64,000 bases of DNA from Zelonia costaricensis (GCA_030849075.1 JASAOO010003527.1:1-64000); one strand, 5' to 3'. Positions 1 to 10,876 are shown, numbered from the stretch's first letter. Notes: generated by a model from the sequence alone, not told the origin. Translations and numbers: made by a program.

Positions 1-2491
1 CTCTCGCGGGCACTAGAGTGCGTCTGCCAAACACCACCAGCGAGTGCCCGGCCACATCATGCGTTTGCACGTGCGTCGCCCGTAACGAAGAGGCGCAGGC
101 CGCCGCGGAGTGCAAAGCCACCCCTAAGCGACAGCACCGGGAAGCGTGGGGAGAAAAAAAGTGGAATGCTCCGTAAACACTTGAATGAACTCTTTACAGA
201 GGAGAGGCGGGGTGCCAGTGCTGCAAACGAGGTCCACACGTCGAGCAGTGTGGGCAACGCGAGTGTAATGCAGCATTAGTGGTGGGGCGTGGCGCGACAG
301 GAGTGCTGTTCACGCCAAACAGCGGCGGAGCCAATGTGCTCAAACAAGCACAGAGGAGGAGGAGTGATGGTGGACAGTATGCAAACGATGGATGTAGACG
401 CAAGGTCAGGGGAAGTGAAAGAAAGCACGCTATCGAGTCCAGCTCTCTCTCTCTCTCGTCTTTGTGCGATACGATGAGCTGCCAGTTGCCGAGACAGCGG
501 GGGAGCCAGGGAGGGCTGCAAGTGGCGACGTGGAGGGCAGCGGCTTCACGTGCTGCAGCGCACACACAGGTTCCACTCCACGTCAGCCCAACCACTCTCC
601 CTCATCCTCGTGCAGTGGAAAAGCACAGTGGGGAAAAACTGCACTCATTTGTGTGGCCAAACGTCTCCTTTTCAATTTGCGTTTGGCAGTGATGCGGGAA
701 TGTACCGTGACAGGTGTCCCGCGGGGGCTCACACTCGAGTCTCCACGGTTTCCAGGTCATGACATCGCAGGTGCATAAACCGGCTAACACAGCAGCGGCC
801 AAGAAAGAAATCGTACAGGTACTGCGCTTTTCAAGGAGTGGACGCGGCCTACGTGACCCGCCACTGGTGGCACATTAGAAGGCATCCTCGCAGCCGACCT
901 GAAAGCCGCAAGTTACAAGGAGGCAAACAGAAGCCACGCGCTGAAACCCAAAGAGCTCAAGTAAAAAACTGCAAAACTGAAGCTAAGCGAGCCATTCCCT
1001 GAAGAGATCATTCCGACACGGAATAGACCGCTGAGGTGAGAATCGGTGTTCTGCTTCACTAGCAGATTCCCTTGACCCCGACACACACAGGTTGTCTCAC
1101 AAAAAAAGCTGATCGTATTCGATGCGCGCTTCCTCAAGCCAAAAGCCTCGCCCAGTCGTTTCTCCCATTCTTGCGAAGCCGGCAGCGGAACTGGTTCAAG
1201 TTGTCGCGTCGGCGTTTGCGCTGCTCACCCCCACGTTTCGGTTTGATCCTGGTTCCCCCGCGCGGGAAAGCAAGCATTGACCCGCTTTGCCGCATTGGGC
1301 GCTAGATGAAACCGTACTTCAACGCGGCGTGGGAGACGGAGAGCAGCCGGCAAGCGAGATGAGGAGCGCCTGAGTCCCGCGCTGTGAACGCCTTGTGCAG
1401 CGAAGCGGAATGGCACGCGTCCTTGACAGCAGCTTGAAAACGATGCGCTGCCACCTCTTGTCGGACTTACTGCGCCACAAGACACACTTACTAGGGGGAA
1501 GGATCTCGCATTGAACCCAGACAGATCACATTTCCTGTGCTGCTGGAGGTCTCTCCGGTGTTGCGCTAGTGAAGATCTCGGGCACAACCACACTGAAAGG
1601 GCACAAAACGACTGGCGACATACCACACAACGCGCGTGATTGGCACGGCTTGACGTGGTTGTCTCGCGAGAATCGGCGGCTTGGGGGAGCAGCTCGATCT
1701 GTGGGAGAAAGCAAAGGCAAACAAGGAGCAAGTCAAGGGAGAGGCAAGCGAAGAGGAAAGGCGTCACGCAAGAAAATGCAGAGGCTCGGTAGCAAAATAG
1801 GCGCAATCGAACAAAATGCGGAACAAAGAGAAGCACGAGTGACGGCCACACGAAGCTATACGGTGAGCACGGGACTTGAAGAAGAAATGCGGACTCACTA
1901 CTTTTGCCTGCTTGTCTTGAGCAAGGAGTATGCGGGCTGTGGATGAAAAGAGGTCAAGAAAAAAAAAAGAAAGATCAGTCGTGAATCAGGTGCAGCACTG
2001 ACTCTGTGGAGCCCGGCAAGCTGCTGTGTCTACGGGGCGTCCCCACCGCCGAGCACTCCATTGAAACCGGAGAGAGGGAGATCGCTCGCGAAGGAGAAAG
2101 AAATACGTCGCCAGACAAACGAAGAAACTTGAGGTGTGCCCCCGCCACTTACATTATTCCAGAGCCACGTATGACCTTTACAGTCGACGCCGACCGCGCT
2201 GCACAGATCGAAAACAGAGCCGATGTGAGTGCCTTGCGACGGTCGCTATCTTGATCTCGTGCTCAAAGAAAAAAGTCACATAAAGAGAGCGGAGCGCGAA
2301 AGCGGCGGAAAACGCAAAAAGCGGTGGCACGTTCGGCACCATCATCGAACGCGACTGTGAGAGCAAGCTGTGGTAGAAACTAAGGCCGCGTCGCGAGGTT
2401 TTCAAGCCCCATAGCCACGAAAGCGTCTCAGTGGTCCGCGTCCTGCGGCCTCTCGCTATCGCGCACGGCAGTCGCCTCCCGGTCACAAGAT
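1..2491. other. gene-free region downstream of glycosyltransferase pair
   Basis: No convincing coding region is seen on either strand. The longest minus-strand frame here (about 208 codons near 1225-1851) is low-complexity, rich in Ser/Cys/Leu, and shows no family motif. The segment lies 3' of the last gene of the unit as transcribed, so it should hold that gene's 3' UTR and further intergenic DNA. Purine-rich stretches on the plus strand, for example around 1700-1770 and 2060-2130, would be pyrimidine-rich on the transcribed strand. Confidence 0.6.
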
Positions 2492-3647
2492 TTACACACG
2501 CGTCGGGTCCGGGCAGATGCGCCAGTAGTCTATGTACACGCGCTCTTTCTTGTACCACAGCTCAACAAGCTCTCCACTCAGCGTTTCATTGAGCGCGCCG
2601 CTTGCCCGCCTGTCGTGGCGAGCGGCCACAAGCCACGAGAAGAGGTGGCGCTGTTCTTTGAGAAACACGCCCTTTTCCAACCCAGCGTAGTGGATGATCG
2701 GGGGATGCACGACATCGGCGTCGTCCTCGGCGGCGCTCGCGTAGCCCCTCGCTTGGTCCTCCGCCGCTGCTGACCGCCACAGCAGCGGCGGCGTAACAAA
2801 GGCACCGCTGCGTGTCTTGATCAGATTGCCAAGGAGCCTCCCTGTCGGAGCGTCGCTGCCGAGCTGCGCCTCTGTGATGTTGGCGCCCGACCCACCACTC
2901 GCGGGGAAAGTCCGGTTGAGATAGGCGCTGTGGTGGAACACGGCCGGGAACCGCGCCACCGTCCGTCCGACCACCGCAACCTCTGAGCGGCGGTCAATGC
3001 CGAGCAGACCTGGTGGCCCAAAGCGCGGGTCGTATTCCACAGGTGGTGTCCGTGCTGACGGTGGCGGGCCGGACAGCAGGTTGTGCTCCACCTCGAAGAG
3101 CCGCGCCCGGACGTACAGCTCGCCCATCGCTCCCTGGTCGCATTTCCATTCCTTCGCCGTGCGATACCCATCCCCCGGCACCGGCTTTGCCGCCGTCAAG
3201 AAGGCGTCCAGTGTCGTAACAAAGCGACGAAGTGCCCACACCCGCGCCACCTGTACGCCACCGTTCACCGACTTGGGGTTCGCCGCACCAGCGGCGAAAA
3301 GGTGGTAGAAGAGAGGGTCGGTACGGCCGCGCTGCGCCATCGTCGTGTACGGCGAGAGGGTATTGGGCTGGTGCAGCATGTCGTCCATCATCCAGCTACT
3401 AGAGTTAGGGAACAGCTTGGTCATCGTCGCGCGCACCTTGCCGTAGTGCTCCGAGAAAAAGGTGTCGCTCTTATTCACAGGGTAGCTCGAGACGTGGTTG
3501 CGGGCCACTTCAATCAGGTGATCCAGCACGGGTTGGGCAAGCTGGCACGGCACAAAGCCCTCGGAATACTGCCCCCACCAGCACGGGTGCTCCCCGATGG
3601 TGATGATCGGTGCCATCTGCATGGTCGGGCGCTTCGTGTGCGCGCCG
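2492..3647 (-). CDS. phosphoglycan side-chain glycosyltransferase-like (SCG/SCA-like), C-terminal part, 5' end lost in gap
   Basis: The reading frame runs from the gap base at 3648 to a TAA at 2492-2494, giving about 385 codons; the internal Met at 3622 is not a credible start. It resembles the luminal C-terminal half of trypanosomatid phosphoglycan side-chain transferases (SCG/SCA family). Visible features are CWWGQYSEGF near the beginning, an NGG followed by VARVWALRRF, then KCDQGAMGELYVRARL, the usual order of NGG and DQ motifs in Golgi glycosyltransferases. Acceptor specificity (galactose or arabinose) cannot be read. Its first ~95 residues are a diverged copy of the end of the fragment at 3649-4725, so this is a second array member and not the same gene continued. 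If complete it would be roughly 600 residues. Family call is from motif memory. Confidence 0.6.
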
Positions 3648-3648
3648 N
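3648..3648. other. assembly gap (single N) inside a tandem gene pair
   Basis: One ambiguous base separates two glycosyltransferase fragments that lie in different frames and overlap in homologous content. The upstream copy breaks off after SSPYTTTA, whereas the downstream copy resumes about 95 residues earlier in the family alignment, at its own KRPTMQMAP. The N therefore stands for missing sequence of unknown length, not one uncertain base. Confidence 0.85.
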
Positions 3649-4725
3649 TGCGCCGTCGTCGTGTACGGCGAGGAGGCGTTGGGCTGCCGCAGCATGTCGT
3701 CCACCATCCAGCGACTCGCCGCTGGGAGCATCTTGCTCACCTCTGCACGCAACCGATCGCCGATTGCCCCGACAAATCCGTTCTTCCTGTTCATGTTGTA
3801 GCTCGAGACGTGGTTGCGGGCCACCTCGATGAGGTGGTCCATGGCGACAAAGGCCAGGTCGCACCTCACAAAGCCCTTTGAGTGCTGCCCCCACCAGCAC
3901 ACCTGCTCCCCGTTGGTGATGAGCGGTGCCATCTGCATGTCAGGACGCTTCTTGTGCGCGCCGTCGCCCGCGGCCTCTGCCTGCGCCTGCAGCTCCCTCA
4001 TGAACAGCGGCGCCTTCTTCTCGCCGTAGTCCTCCCACGCGCGAACCGCCGCCACGTCGAGGTCGGCCTCCTTCTCGGGCGAGAAGCGGGCGAACTTTCT
4101 GAGGACGTCGCCGTCCAGCTCGACCACAATGTCGTCCTCCTCAAGACCCTCGCGGTCAGCGAACTCGACGTACTTGGTGAAGCGGCCGATGCTCGAGTGG
4201 GGCTCGTCGAAGCCTGACACAGCAATGCTGGCGCCCCCCAACGCCGCTGCCCCGATTGTGCTGCACAGCTTCCAGTCGAAGAAGTTGGACACGATGTGAA
4301 ACCGCACGCAGAGGCGCCGCTCGCGGTGGATGCCGTGCGCGACGAGGTACCGGTCGATCTCTGCCTCAAGCGCCTCCTGCCGCTGCGCGCGGGTCTGCAC
4401 ACCGCGTGGGAGCCGCTGTCCCCACGGCGGCGGTGTGGCGGCGGCTTCACCCGGTTCATCGTCGTCGAGGTCGGGGTTGCCGCGGGGCAGCGCGGTCACG
4501 TACCGGCCCTTCTGCCGATACACAGAAGCGTTGGAGCGGTACGGAATGTCAGAGGTGGAAAGATTCAGAGGAGCTTGGGACTGACACGGCTGCAAGGGGC
4601 CATGCGCTACAAGTAGCAGCACCACAGCAGTCAGAAACGATGCAGCACAAGATGAGGATCACGCGGGAGGGGCAGAGCGCTGTCAGCCTCTGATGGTACA
4701 GAACTCGAGAGGCCACCTTCCACAT
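3649..4725 (-). CDS. phosphoglycan side-chain glycosyltransferase-like (SCG/SCA-like), N-terminal part, apparent frameshift near start, 3' end lost in gap
   Basis: The main frame (about 325 codons from 4625 to the gap) is a Golgi-type glycosyltransferase. It has a lumenal stem rich in Asp/Pro, then VRFHIVSNFFDWKLCSTIG, an AVSGFDEP segment, and a DXD-type motif (VELDGDVL, codons at 4107-4115) expected to bind metal and nucleotide sugar. The open frame at 4625 begins with GTG and has no upstream ATG before a stop. A good ATG exists at 4723-4725 in another frame, just below a polypyrimidine tract. Its frame carries RVILILCC, and the main frame carries FLTAVVLLLV just after, so a one-base shift near 4640-4655 would join them into a single type II membrane anchor. 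Either the gene is mutated or the sequence has an indel here. Paralogue of the neighbour at 2492-3647. Confidence 0.6.
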
Positions 4726-5866
4726 TGCAGCTCTGGGGAAGGGGGTGAGGAAGGAAAGAAAAAAGAAAAAGAGCAAACCAAGCACGAAAAACAGAACGCA
4801 CACGACTTCGCACAGTCGAGTGTGTCGAACCACGCGTTGCGCGGGATCTGCAAATGCGGGAAGGCAACACTGTGGTGAGGTGGCTTGGCGATGAGGAGAA
4901 GACAAGTGCGAGCACACAAATACGCGTACAGACAACGAGAAAAAGAGGGGGGGAAAGAATGGAGGAGCTTGAGCAGGGACGTCGGCGATCCCGCGTTCCG
5001 AGAAAGCGCAACGAGAAGTGACCAAGAGAGAAATGATGTCTGGTCGGCAGTAGCGAGCAGTCGAGTATGGGGGTTGCGTCGCCATGGTGGGCGGTGCACA
5101 GGGATCGCAGTGAAGGCGGTTGTGGGAGATGAAGAGCGGAAGTGGAGTTGTCGGAGAGAGAGGGGGGGAGGGGAAGAGGGGGGAGGAGGATGCGCTGCGC
5201 ACACCTCGTAGGCGGACGCCGCATCCGGCGTTGGTGCAAAAACGCCGCGGTCCGCAGCGCACGCCACCGCGCGTCACTGCCACCAACTTCCTACACGAAG
5301 CGACGCAGCTGTCGCCAGTGACTCAGCGTGCGTGCACCGCCATGATTGTAACTGACGGGGCTAGAGCTGTGTGTGTGTGTGTGTGTGTGTGGCGTCCCCC
5401 AAGTTGACGGCGACTTCGCTGGGAGCACCGAGGATGTCAAGGAAGCCCGCGCTTGCGGCCGGGGCGGTCGGCTTCAACACTTCATACAGCAGAGAGCGCG
5501 GCTGGGGAGCGAATCGAGGTCACAACACGTGAGTCGCTCCCGGAAGCTCGATGAGATTAGAGTGCGGGAGTCCGTGCAGGGAAGACCCGCGAGGGACACC
5601 ACGGCAAAGAGGAAAAGAAAAGCGGCTCACAACGACGCGGGTGCTTGCGTGTCACGGCGCCAAGGGGTGTCGCAATCAGAACAAAGAGAAAAACAGGCGG
5701 GTGAGGCGAAACGCATACACACGACATGGATCAGCAGACGTGCAAGTGCTGAGGGGATGTGCACAAAGACAAAGCACAAGAATCAAAGCCTAGAAGGGGG
5801 CAGAGGACTAGATGCCAAACAGCGCACGCGACGGACAGCATTGCGGCTCCGGCAAACGGCGTAGGT
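4726..5866. other. intergenic spacer with polypyrimidine tract and TG repeat
   Basis: No gene is recognised. On the minus strand 4738-4782 is a long pyrimidine tract followed within a few bases by an AG, a plausible trans-splice acceptor for the ATG at 4725. Further tracts lie at 5159-5192. A (TG)n microsatellite occupies about 5371-5391. The remainder should hold the 3' UTR of the decayed leucine-rich-repeat gene. Confidence 0.6.
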
Positions 5867-7901
5867 CTACACGAGGACCGCAACAGTTGCCGCAAAGGCG
5901 TCGTGCCCTTCTACAGTGCTGGAGGGAAGGACGACGCGCTGCAGCTTCGGCCTCCGACACGCACGACAATTGACCATCTTCAGCGCCGGGCAGGCAGTTA
6001 GTCCGTCGACGCTGCGAGCTCCGCTTTGCCACGCGTTGATGCGACGCAGGCTGGGTGCACCACCCAACGGGGAGAGGCTCTCCAGGTCTGTGCACGCACA
6101 CACATCAACAAGTTTCAAGGCGCGACACGCGCCCAAGCCGTCCAGGCTCCGCACACCGCTCCCTGCCACATTGACAATTCGTAGGGGCGTCACGCAGGAC
6201 AGCGGGGAAAGGCTCATGAGCTGTGCGCGCCGATACGCCTCGAATTTTGTCAGGGCGGTGCAGCGCTCGCATCCGAGCAGACACGCGACGCTCGAGTCAG
6301 ACAGCGCCAGCCTCGTCAGGGTTGCGGCAGGACACCACATCGGTCATGCTGAGCGCCGCCTGCTTCAAACCACTCAAGCCAAGAGTTGTCAAGCTTGGGA
6401 GCTTCCGTGCGATATGAAAGGTGGCTTCGCTGCAGCCGCGTATACGCAACACTCGCAAGAGCTGCATTTCAGTTGGCATGGCGTGGCGCAGCAGACCGGT
6501 CACGTCGTTGGCAGCGATCTCGACAAGCTGCCGCAGGACTGATGCCGTCACTTCCGTCCCATCCTCGTCCTCCGCCTCCAGGTGAACAGAGGCGAGGCGA
6601 GCCGTGACCTCGTGTGACTCTGCCAAGATGGAGTGCAAGGCGGCGAGGCCGTACGCCTCGAGCGGGAGACCGCTTTTCTGCAGCCACCACGTCGTGTGCG
6701 CCAGAGCCGCTGGGAGGTACGGCGACTCGCCAGAAGTGCCTAGAGTGTGGTAGAGCCCGTGGCCTGAGAGACGGATGGACAGGTGAAGGGTGCCGTACCG
6801 CCGCTCCACAGTTTCCGCGTACACTCGCGCCCGTGGCGACACCGCGGCGACCGTCATGGCGGGCATGTCGGACACGAAGCTGAGGACCTGCGCCAGTGCG
6901 TTCCCGTTGACGGATCCCAGAAGAAGCGATGCCCGAGTGCTTGAATGAGGCGCTCCATTGTGCCTGCGAGGTCGGGGCGTGTAGAATGGCTTTCATGTGA
7001 AGGACGAGTGGCGTAAGAGAGAAGGAGGACGGCGTGGATAGAGGGAGAGAAGGGCGGCAAAAGGCGGTGACGCCCAAGTTGAGGGAGAACCACCGTGGGC
7101 ACTGCGCCTGCCGGCTCCGTTCGACGAGCCGTCGAGCGCACTCAGGCGCAAGGTCAGGCGTTGCGGCCCCCCAGCTTTCCACACTGGCGTGCCGTCGAGC
7201 AGCGCTGGAGGGTGCATTTGCTTGTACTGCGCTAACAGCATCATTGCGGCTGATGAAAAGCACGAGGGGGTGAGGAGCAGAGCAGAGCAGGGTTCACGCA
7301 CCGTTGGTCGGAAAAAGGATGCAAAAGCCGCAGTGTAGTCGCCTCACTTCGGGGCAGCGTACACCGCGGCAATGAGGGTGGAAAGCCCCGGGTCTGCCCG
7401 GAGTTGCTCCACGTGCACCGCGCTGAAAAACGGCGGCACAGTTATATGCGTGTGCACGCGAACAGCGACGCTTTGGCACAAAGCTGATGGCACCCAGAGC
7501 CGGCGAGGGGTTGTCGGAACGAAAGCATTGCGGAACGCGGGCGTCAGCGACTCGCATAGAGGCGTCCACTTCATGCAGCCCCTTTTGTCAGCGACGACCA
7601 CAAAATCTCGCGCTGCACGCGCGCGGTACGCATCCAGCTCCGTTCGGTCAATTCGTTCGAAGCTGTGTGCCGGGTGTGCGGCGAAAAACCTCTTGCCACA
7701 GATTGGATGCCACAGGTTTAGCGGAACAGCGCCGCGGCGCAGCTTCAGCCCGCGACGTAGCGACATGTCGTAGGAAAGCCATATTGGCAACACAAGCTCG
7801 AACCGAGCCGTTGCGTCGGTGAGTTGATGAATGAGGTATGCGTCTGTGATGACCGTGTTGGTGTCGGCCCACAGAAGCGGCTGGTGCCCCGGACACGACA
7901 T
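5867..7901 (-). pseudogene. leucine-rich-repeat protein gene, decayed
   Basis: From an ATG at 7901 an open frame of 185 codons ends at a TGA (7344-7346). The same frame is open again beyond it to about 7130. Continuation then needs at least two frame changes before the frame starting near 6900, and one more near 6325-6340, after which the frame runs to the stop at 5867. The two downstream pieces (6297-6875 and 5867-6340) are clearly leucine-rich repeats: LRVLRIRGCS, LTTLGLSGLKQ, LTRLALSDSS, LRIVNVAGSG and LKLVDVCACTD recur every 20-25 residues, with the repeat array broken exactly by the frame change. A polypyrimidine tract (minus strand) at 7981-8044 lies above the ATG, so processing signals may survive. 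The N-terminal 185 codons have no recognised domain, and linking them to the repeats rests on the shared frame. Sequencing indels cannot be excluded, but several defects in one gene argue for decay. Confidence 0.65.
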
Positions 7902-8383
7902 GACTCGGGTTCAGACGCCGCACCACGCGACGTTTGATTCTCTGGTGTACGTCCCGTCGCCTTTGTGTGTGCTTGTGCGTTGGGTGGAAGGGGGAGGGGG
8001 TGGGGGAGATGGAGAGGGGAGTGGGAGCGGAGGGCTAAAGGAGGAGCGCTGTTCCGCTGAAAAGAGAGAGAACGAGAAGAGGTCACGCAAGGGGGCGACG
8101 GCAGGCTGCGTCTGCGACGCCACTTGTCTAGCTACGCCTTGCGAGTGGGAGCGCTGTATATTGGTGCTCTCGTTCGTCCGCCCCTCTTTTTTTTTTTTGC
8201 CGTTCAAGATGATAAGCGTGTCTGTGTGTAACAACTGATTAGCCAATTTCACGGCAGCGACTAGAGTGCAAAACAGAGGAGTGATAGTACACAGCGCGCG
8301 CCCCGGCCACGCGTCAGCCGCGCGTGAGAAAGCTCCTTTTGTTTTCCTGCCGGAAGTGACACTCGGCCACCGTGCCCCCCCCC
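7902..8383. other. intergenic spacer
   Basis: A strong plus-strand purine tract at 7981-8044 and another at 8060-8083 are pyrimidine tracts on the transcribed strand. They would direct trans-splicing of the leucine-rich-repeat gene and polyadenylation of the LysM-like gene. A T10 run sits near 8189-8199. No gene seen. Confidence 0.6.
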
Positions 8384-10876
8384 CTACGGCGCCGTCCACT
8401 CCAGCGAGCGAGAGAACTGCTCGTGGTTGACGAAGGGCAGATCCTGCAGGTCCTTCTCGGGATGGTGCTGCGCCATCTGCTGCACCGGGATCGGGTGCAT
8501 GAGCCACGTCTGGTCCTCCTCAAACGGCGTCTGGTCCCACTTGCCGGGGACCTGCTGCATGGGCCACAGCTTGTTGACGTTGTACACCGAGGCTGGCTCG
8601 TCCTGCAGGGCCAGCTGTTTGTCGAGGTACTTCGCCGTGTACGCGATCCAGTTCTCCGTCGCCGCCGACTCCTGCGGCGTGGCGGGGAAGCGTGAGGTTG
8701 GTGTGTGATACTCGTGCGGAAACTTGTCCGCATTGGGCGGCAGACCCGCGATCTCGGCAACGCCGGTGACGGCTTGCTCGCCCAGCGTGCGCGCCAGCAG
8801 CGCGTCCGTTGCCGCCTGTGGCCGCAGCTGCGGGTGCACGAAGCGGCGCGGCGACGTAGCTGACGCCGGCACGTGAACAGACGTGCGCCCCTCGACACTT
8901 GTGACGGCACCGGTAGCCTCGTTGCAGGCGCGCAGGTCCGCCTCGCTGCAGCCAAGCCGCGCCGCAATGGTAGCCCACGTGTCGCCGTCAAAGACGGGCT
9001 CCGCCGCCGCAAAGGTCGACTCGGCCGTCGCCGCCGTCGCCGTGTGTGGCACCACAAGCTCCGTGACGGAAACGTCAAAGGCGCCGTCGCCGCCGTCGCT
9101 GGCTGCCGCCGCGTACGTCAGCGCCGCCGCGCCGTTTGCCTGCTGCAGCTCCTCCACCGTGCACCCCAGCAGCTCGGCCGCCATTTGCCACGACGTGATC
9201 GCCGGCTTGCCGTCACCCGGACGCAGCGGCAGCACCGCAGGGACTGCACTGAAGCTCGTCAGCCGCCGCGTCCCACTTCCCGGCACGTTCAGCGCGACGC
9301 CGCTCACCGGCGCCTCCATCGCGTCGTTCGCCGCCTTCAGCGCCCCCTCGGTGCACCCCAGTCGTTGAGCAATCGACGCCCAGGTGTCGCCCTCTCTTGC
9401 GAGCTCGACACTCAGGTAGTCCACCGGTGCGCTCTGCCAGTCCAAGGCGAATGAGAAAAGGCGATGGTGCTCGTGCGTCGGCCCCGACGCGACGTCGTGC
9501 TCCGTCGGGAAAACAGCAGCGTCGTGCACCACGTTGCGCCGGTACGTTGTGTGGAATTCGCAGCTCGTCTGCCGGTGCAGCCAGTGGCGGATGCCGTACA
9601 TGCGCTGCTCAAACTCGGTGCTTTGAAACGGCATCTTCACCACGACGACGCGGAAGAACTTGCGGAACTCGTAGTGCGTCGTCGACATTTCCAGCTCCGT
9701 ATAGGAGGTGTCGGAGGATGACGTCCAGAACTCGGCAAGGCGAGTCCACGGCTCCATTTTCTCCACGTACGGCCACGACACGTTAGCGTCGTAGATGTTC
9801 GACGTTCCCGGAATCGGGACGTTCGCGCGGTTGATGAGACCGACGCACTGCTCCTCCAGCCGCACCAGGTCAGCGCGCAGAAACTGTGTCACCTCCTCGC
9901 CGTCGTAGCCGTCGGCGCCACCAAAGGGGCCCTTGAGCGACGCGTTGAAGGCCGCCACCAGCTCCGGGTCTACCGCGCCGCCGCTTGTCAACGTCTCGAG
10001 CGTGGCGCGCACGCTCTTCAGCTTCTCCTCCACGACCTGTCGACCGACATCCTTGAGAAACATGACAACGTCGTCCGCGAGCTTCATCACGTGGTGGTCC
10101 CAGAAGCCCTCAAGCACGATGCGGTACGTCACCTCGGCTGCACCGACGCCGTTGTCGCTTGTGTTCTCAAAAACAAAGCGCCGGTTGCGCACCTTGGCGA
10201 CCTCGTACTCGTACCAGTCCTCCGTGTTCCAGCGAAAGGGAAACGCGCTCCTGTCAGCCGGCAGCTGTCCTGCGCACGACAGCGGCTCCTCGAGCCGCCC
10301 TACGTCGCGCTGCACCTCAAGAGGGCTGAGCACCTTGCCGTGCTGGAGCTTCTCCGTGACAGCGCGGCTCATAATTGTCTCCAGGGTTGGCCCACCGCAG
10401 TCCGCCGCACCGACGACGCCATTGCCCTCGCTGGCGTTCATCTTGGTCAAGTACGCTTCGCGGAAGGGGAAACCCTTCGCACCCTTGCCACGCGAAGCCC
10501 TCGGAGTGTAGCGGCTGAACTCGCGCAGCTGTTGCACGTACTCGCGCCCTTTCGAGTCAAACTCATTGTAGGGCCGGAACCGGAAGGCGTTCGCCGGCGC
10601 GCTGGCGCTCCACGGGCGGAAGTCGCCGAGGTGGTGCGTCATGGAAGTGCACACATACCAGCTGTCCACATACTGGTCTTCGGGCACGTCCGGACGCACC
10701 ATGTTACCGCGAATCGAGACGGGGAACTTGTCGTCGATGGGATCAATGAACTCGTTCGTCTTGGTGCTGTTCATGTTCTGTGGCGCGGCCACCGGCGCAG
10801 GCCCGTCGAACTTCGGCATCTGCGACGGGATGCGGTACCTCGACCAGTAGTAACGCGCAACCGTGCTGCGGCGCAT
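8384..10876 (-). CDS. LysM-like repeat protein, possibly mitochondrial
   Basis: 830 codons from the ATG at 10876; an upstream extension starting at 10939 lacks good codons and is rejected. The N-terminus (MRRSTVARYYWSRYR) is basic and free of acids, like a mitochondrial presequence. The first 490 residues are globular, Trp/Tyr-rich and unassigned. Three copies of a LysM-like unit follow at about residues 495-540, 555-600 and 630-675. The first and third share GDTWA.IA.RLGC and an Asn-containing turn and end in a valine-proline strand; the second is more diverged (ITSWQMAAELLGC). LysM units usually bind N-acetylglucosamine polymers, but in eukaryotic intracellular proteins they can be protein-binding, so no ligand is implied. 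The last 100 residues (FPHEYHTPTSRFP and after) look like a tail that packs on a complex. A component of a large mitochondrial assembly is a guess. Confidence 0.65.
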   Translation of the reverse strand: MRRSTVARYYWSRYRIPSQMPKFDGPAPVAAPQNMNSTKTNEFIDPIDDKFPVSIRGNMVRPDVPEDQYVDSWYVCTSMTHHLGDFRPWSASAPANAFRFRPYNEFDSKGREYVQQLREFSRYTPRASRGKGAKGFPFREAYLTKMNASEGNGVVGAADCGGPTLETIMSRAVTEKLQHGKVLSPLEVQRDVGRLEEPLSCAGQLPADRSAFPFRWNTEDWYEYEVAKVRNRRFVFENTSDNGVGAAEVTYRIVLEGFWDHHVMKLADDVVMFLKDVGRQVVEEKLKSVRATLETLTSGGAVDPELVAAFNASLKGPFGGADGYDGEEVTQFLRADLVRLEEQCVGLINRANVPIPGTSNIYDANVSWPYVEKMEPWTRLAEFWTSSSDTSYTELEMSTTHYEFRKFFRVVVVKMPFQSTEFEQRMYGIRHWLHRQTSCEFHTTYRRNVVHDAAVFPTEHDVASGPTHEHHRLFSFALDWQSAPVDYLSVELAREGDTWASIAQRLGCTEGALKAANDAMEAPVSGVALNVPGSGTRRLTSFSAVPAVLPLRPGDGKPAITSWQMAAELLGCTVEELQQANGAAALTYAAAASDGGDGAFDVSVTELVVPHTATAATAESTFAAAEPVFDGDTWATIAARLGCSEADLRACNEATGAVTSVEGRTSVHVPASATSPRRFVHPQLRPQAATDALLARTLGEQAVTGVAEIAGLPPNADKFPHEYHTPTSRFPATPQESAATENWIAYTAKYLDKQLALQDEPASVYNVNKLWPMQQVPGKWDQTPFEEDQTWLMHPIPVQQMAQHHPEKDLQDLPFVNHEQFSRSLEWTAP

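Noticed and set aside
1225..1851. Minus-strand frame of 208 codons with hydrophobic start
   Set aside because: The start looks like a signal peptide but the rest is low-complexity with no motif, and the flanks lack a convincing splice tract.
4731..5286. Minus-strand frames of 180-245 codons above the glycosyltransferase
   Set aside because: Built from the C/T-rich splice region (Ser/Pro/Leu/Phe runs); only the short part below the ATG at 4725 was used as evidence of a frameshift.
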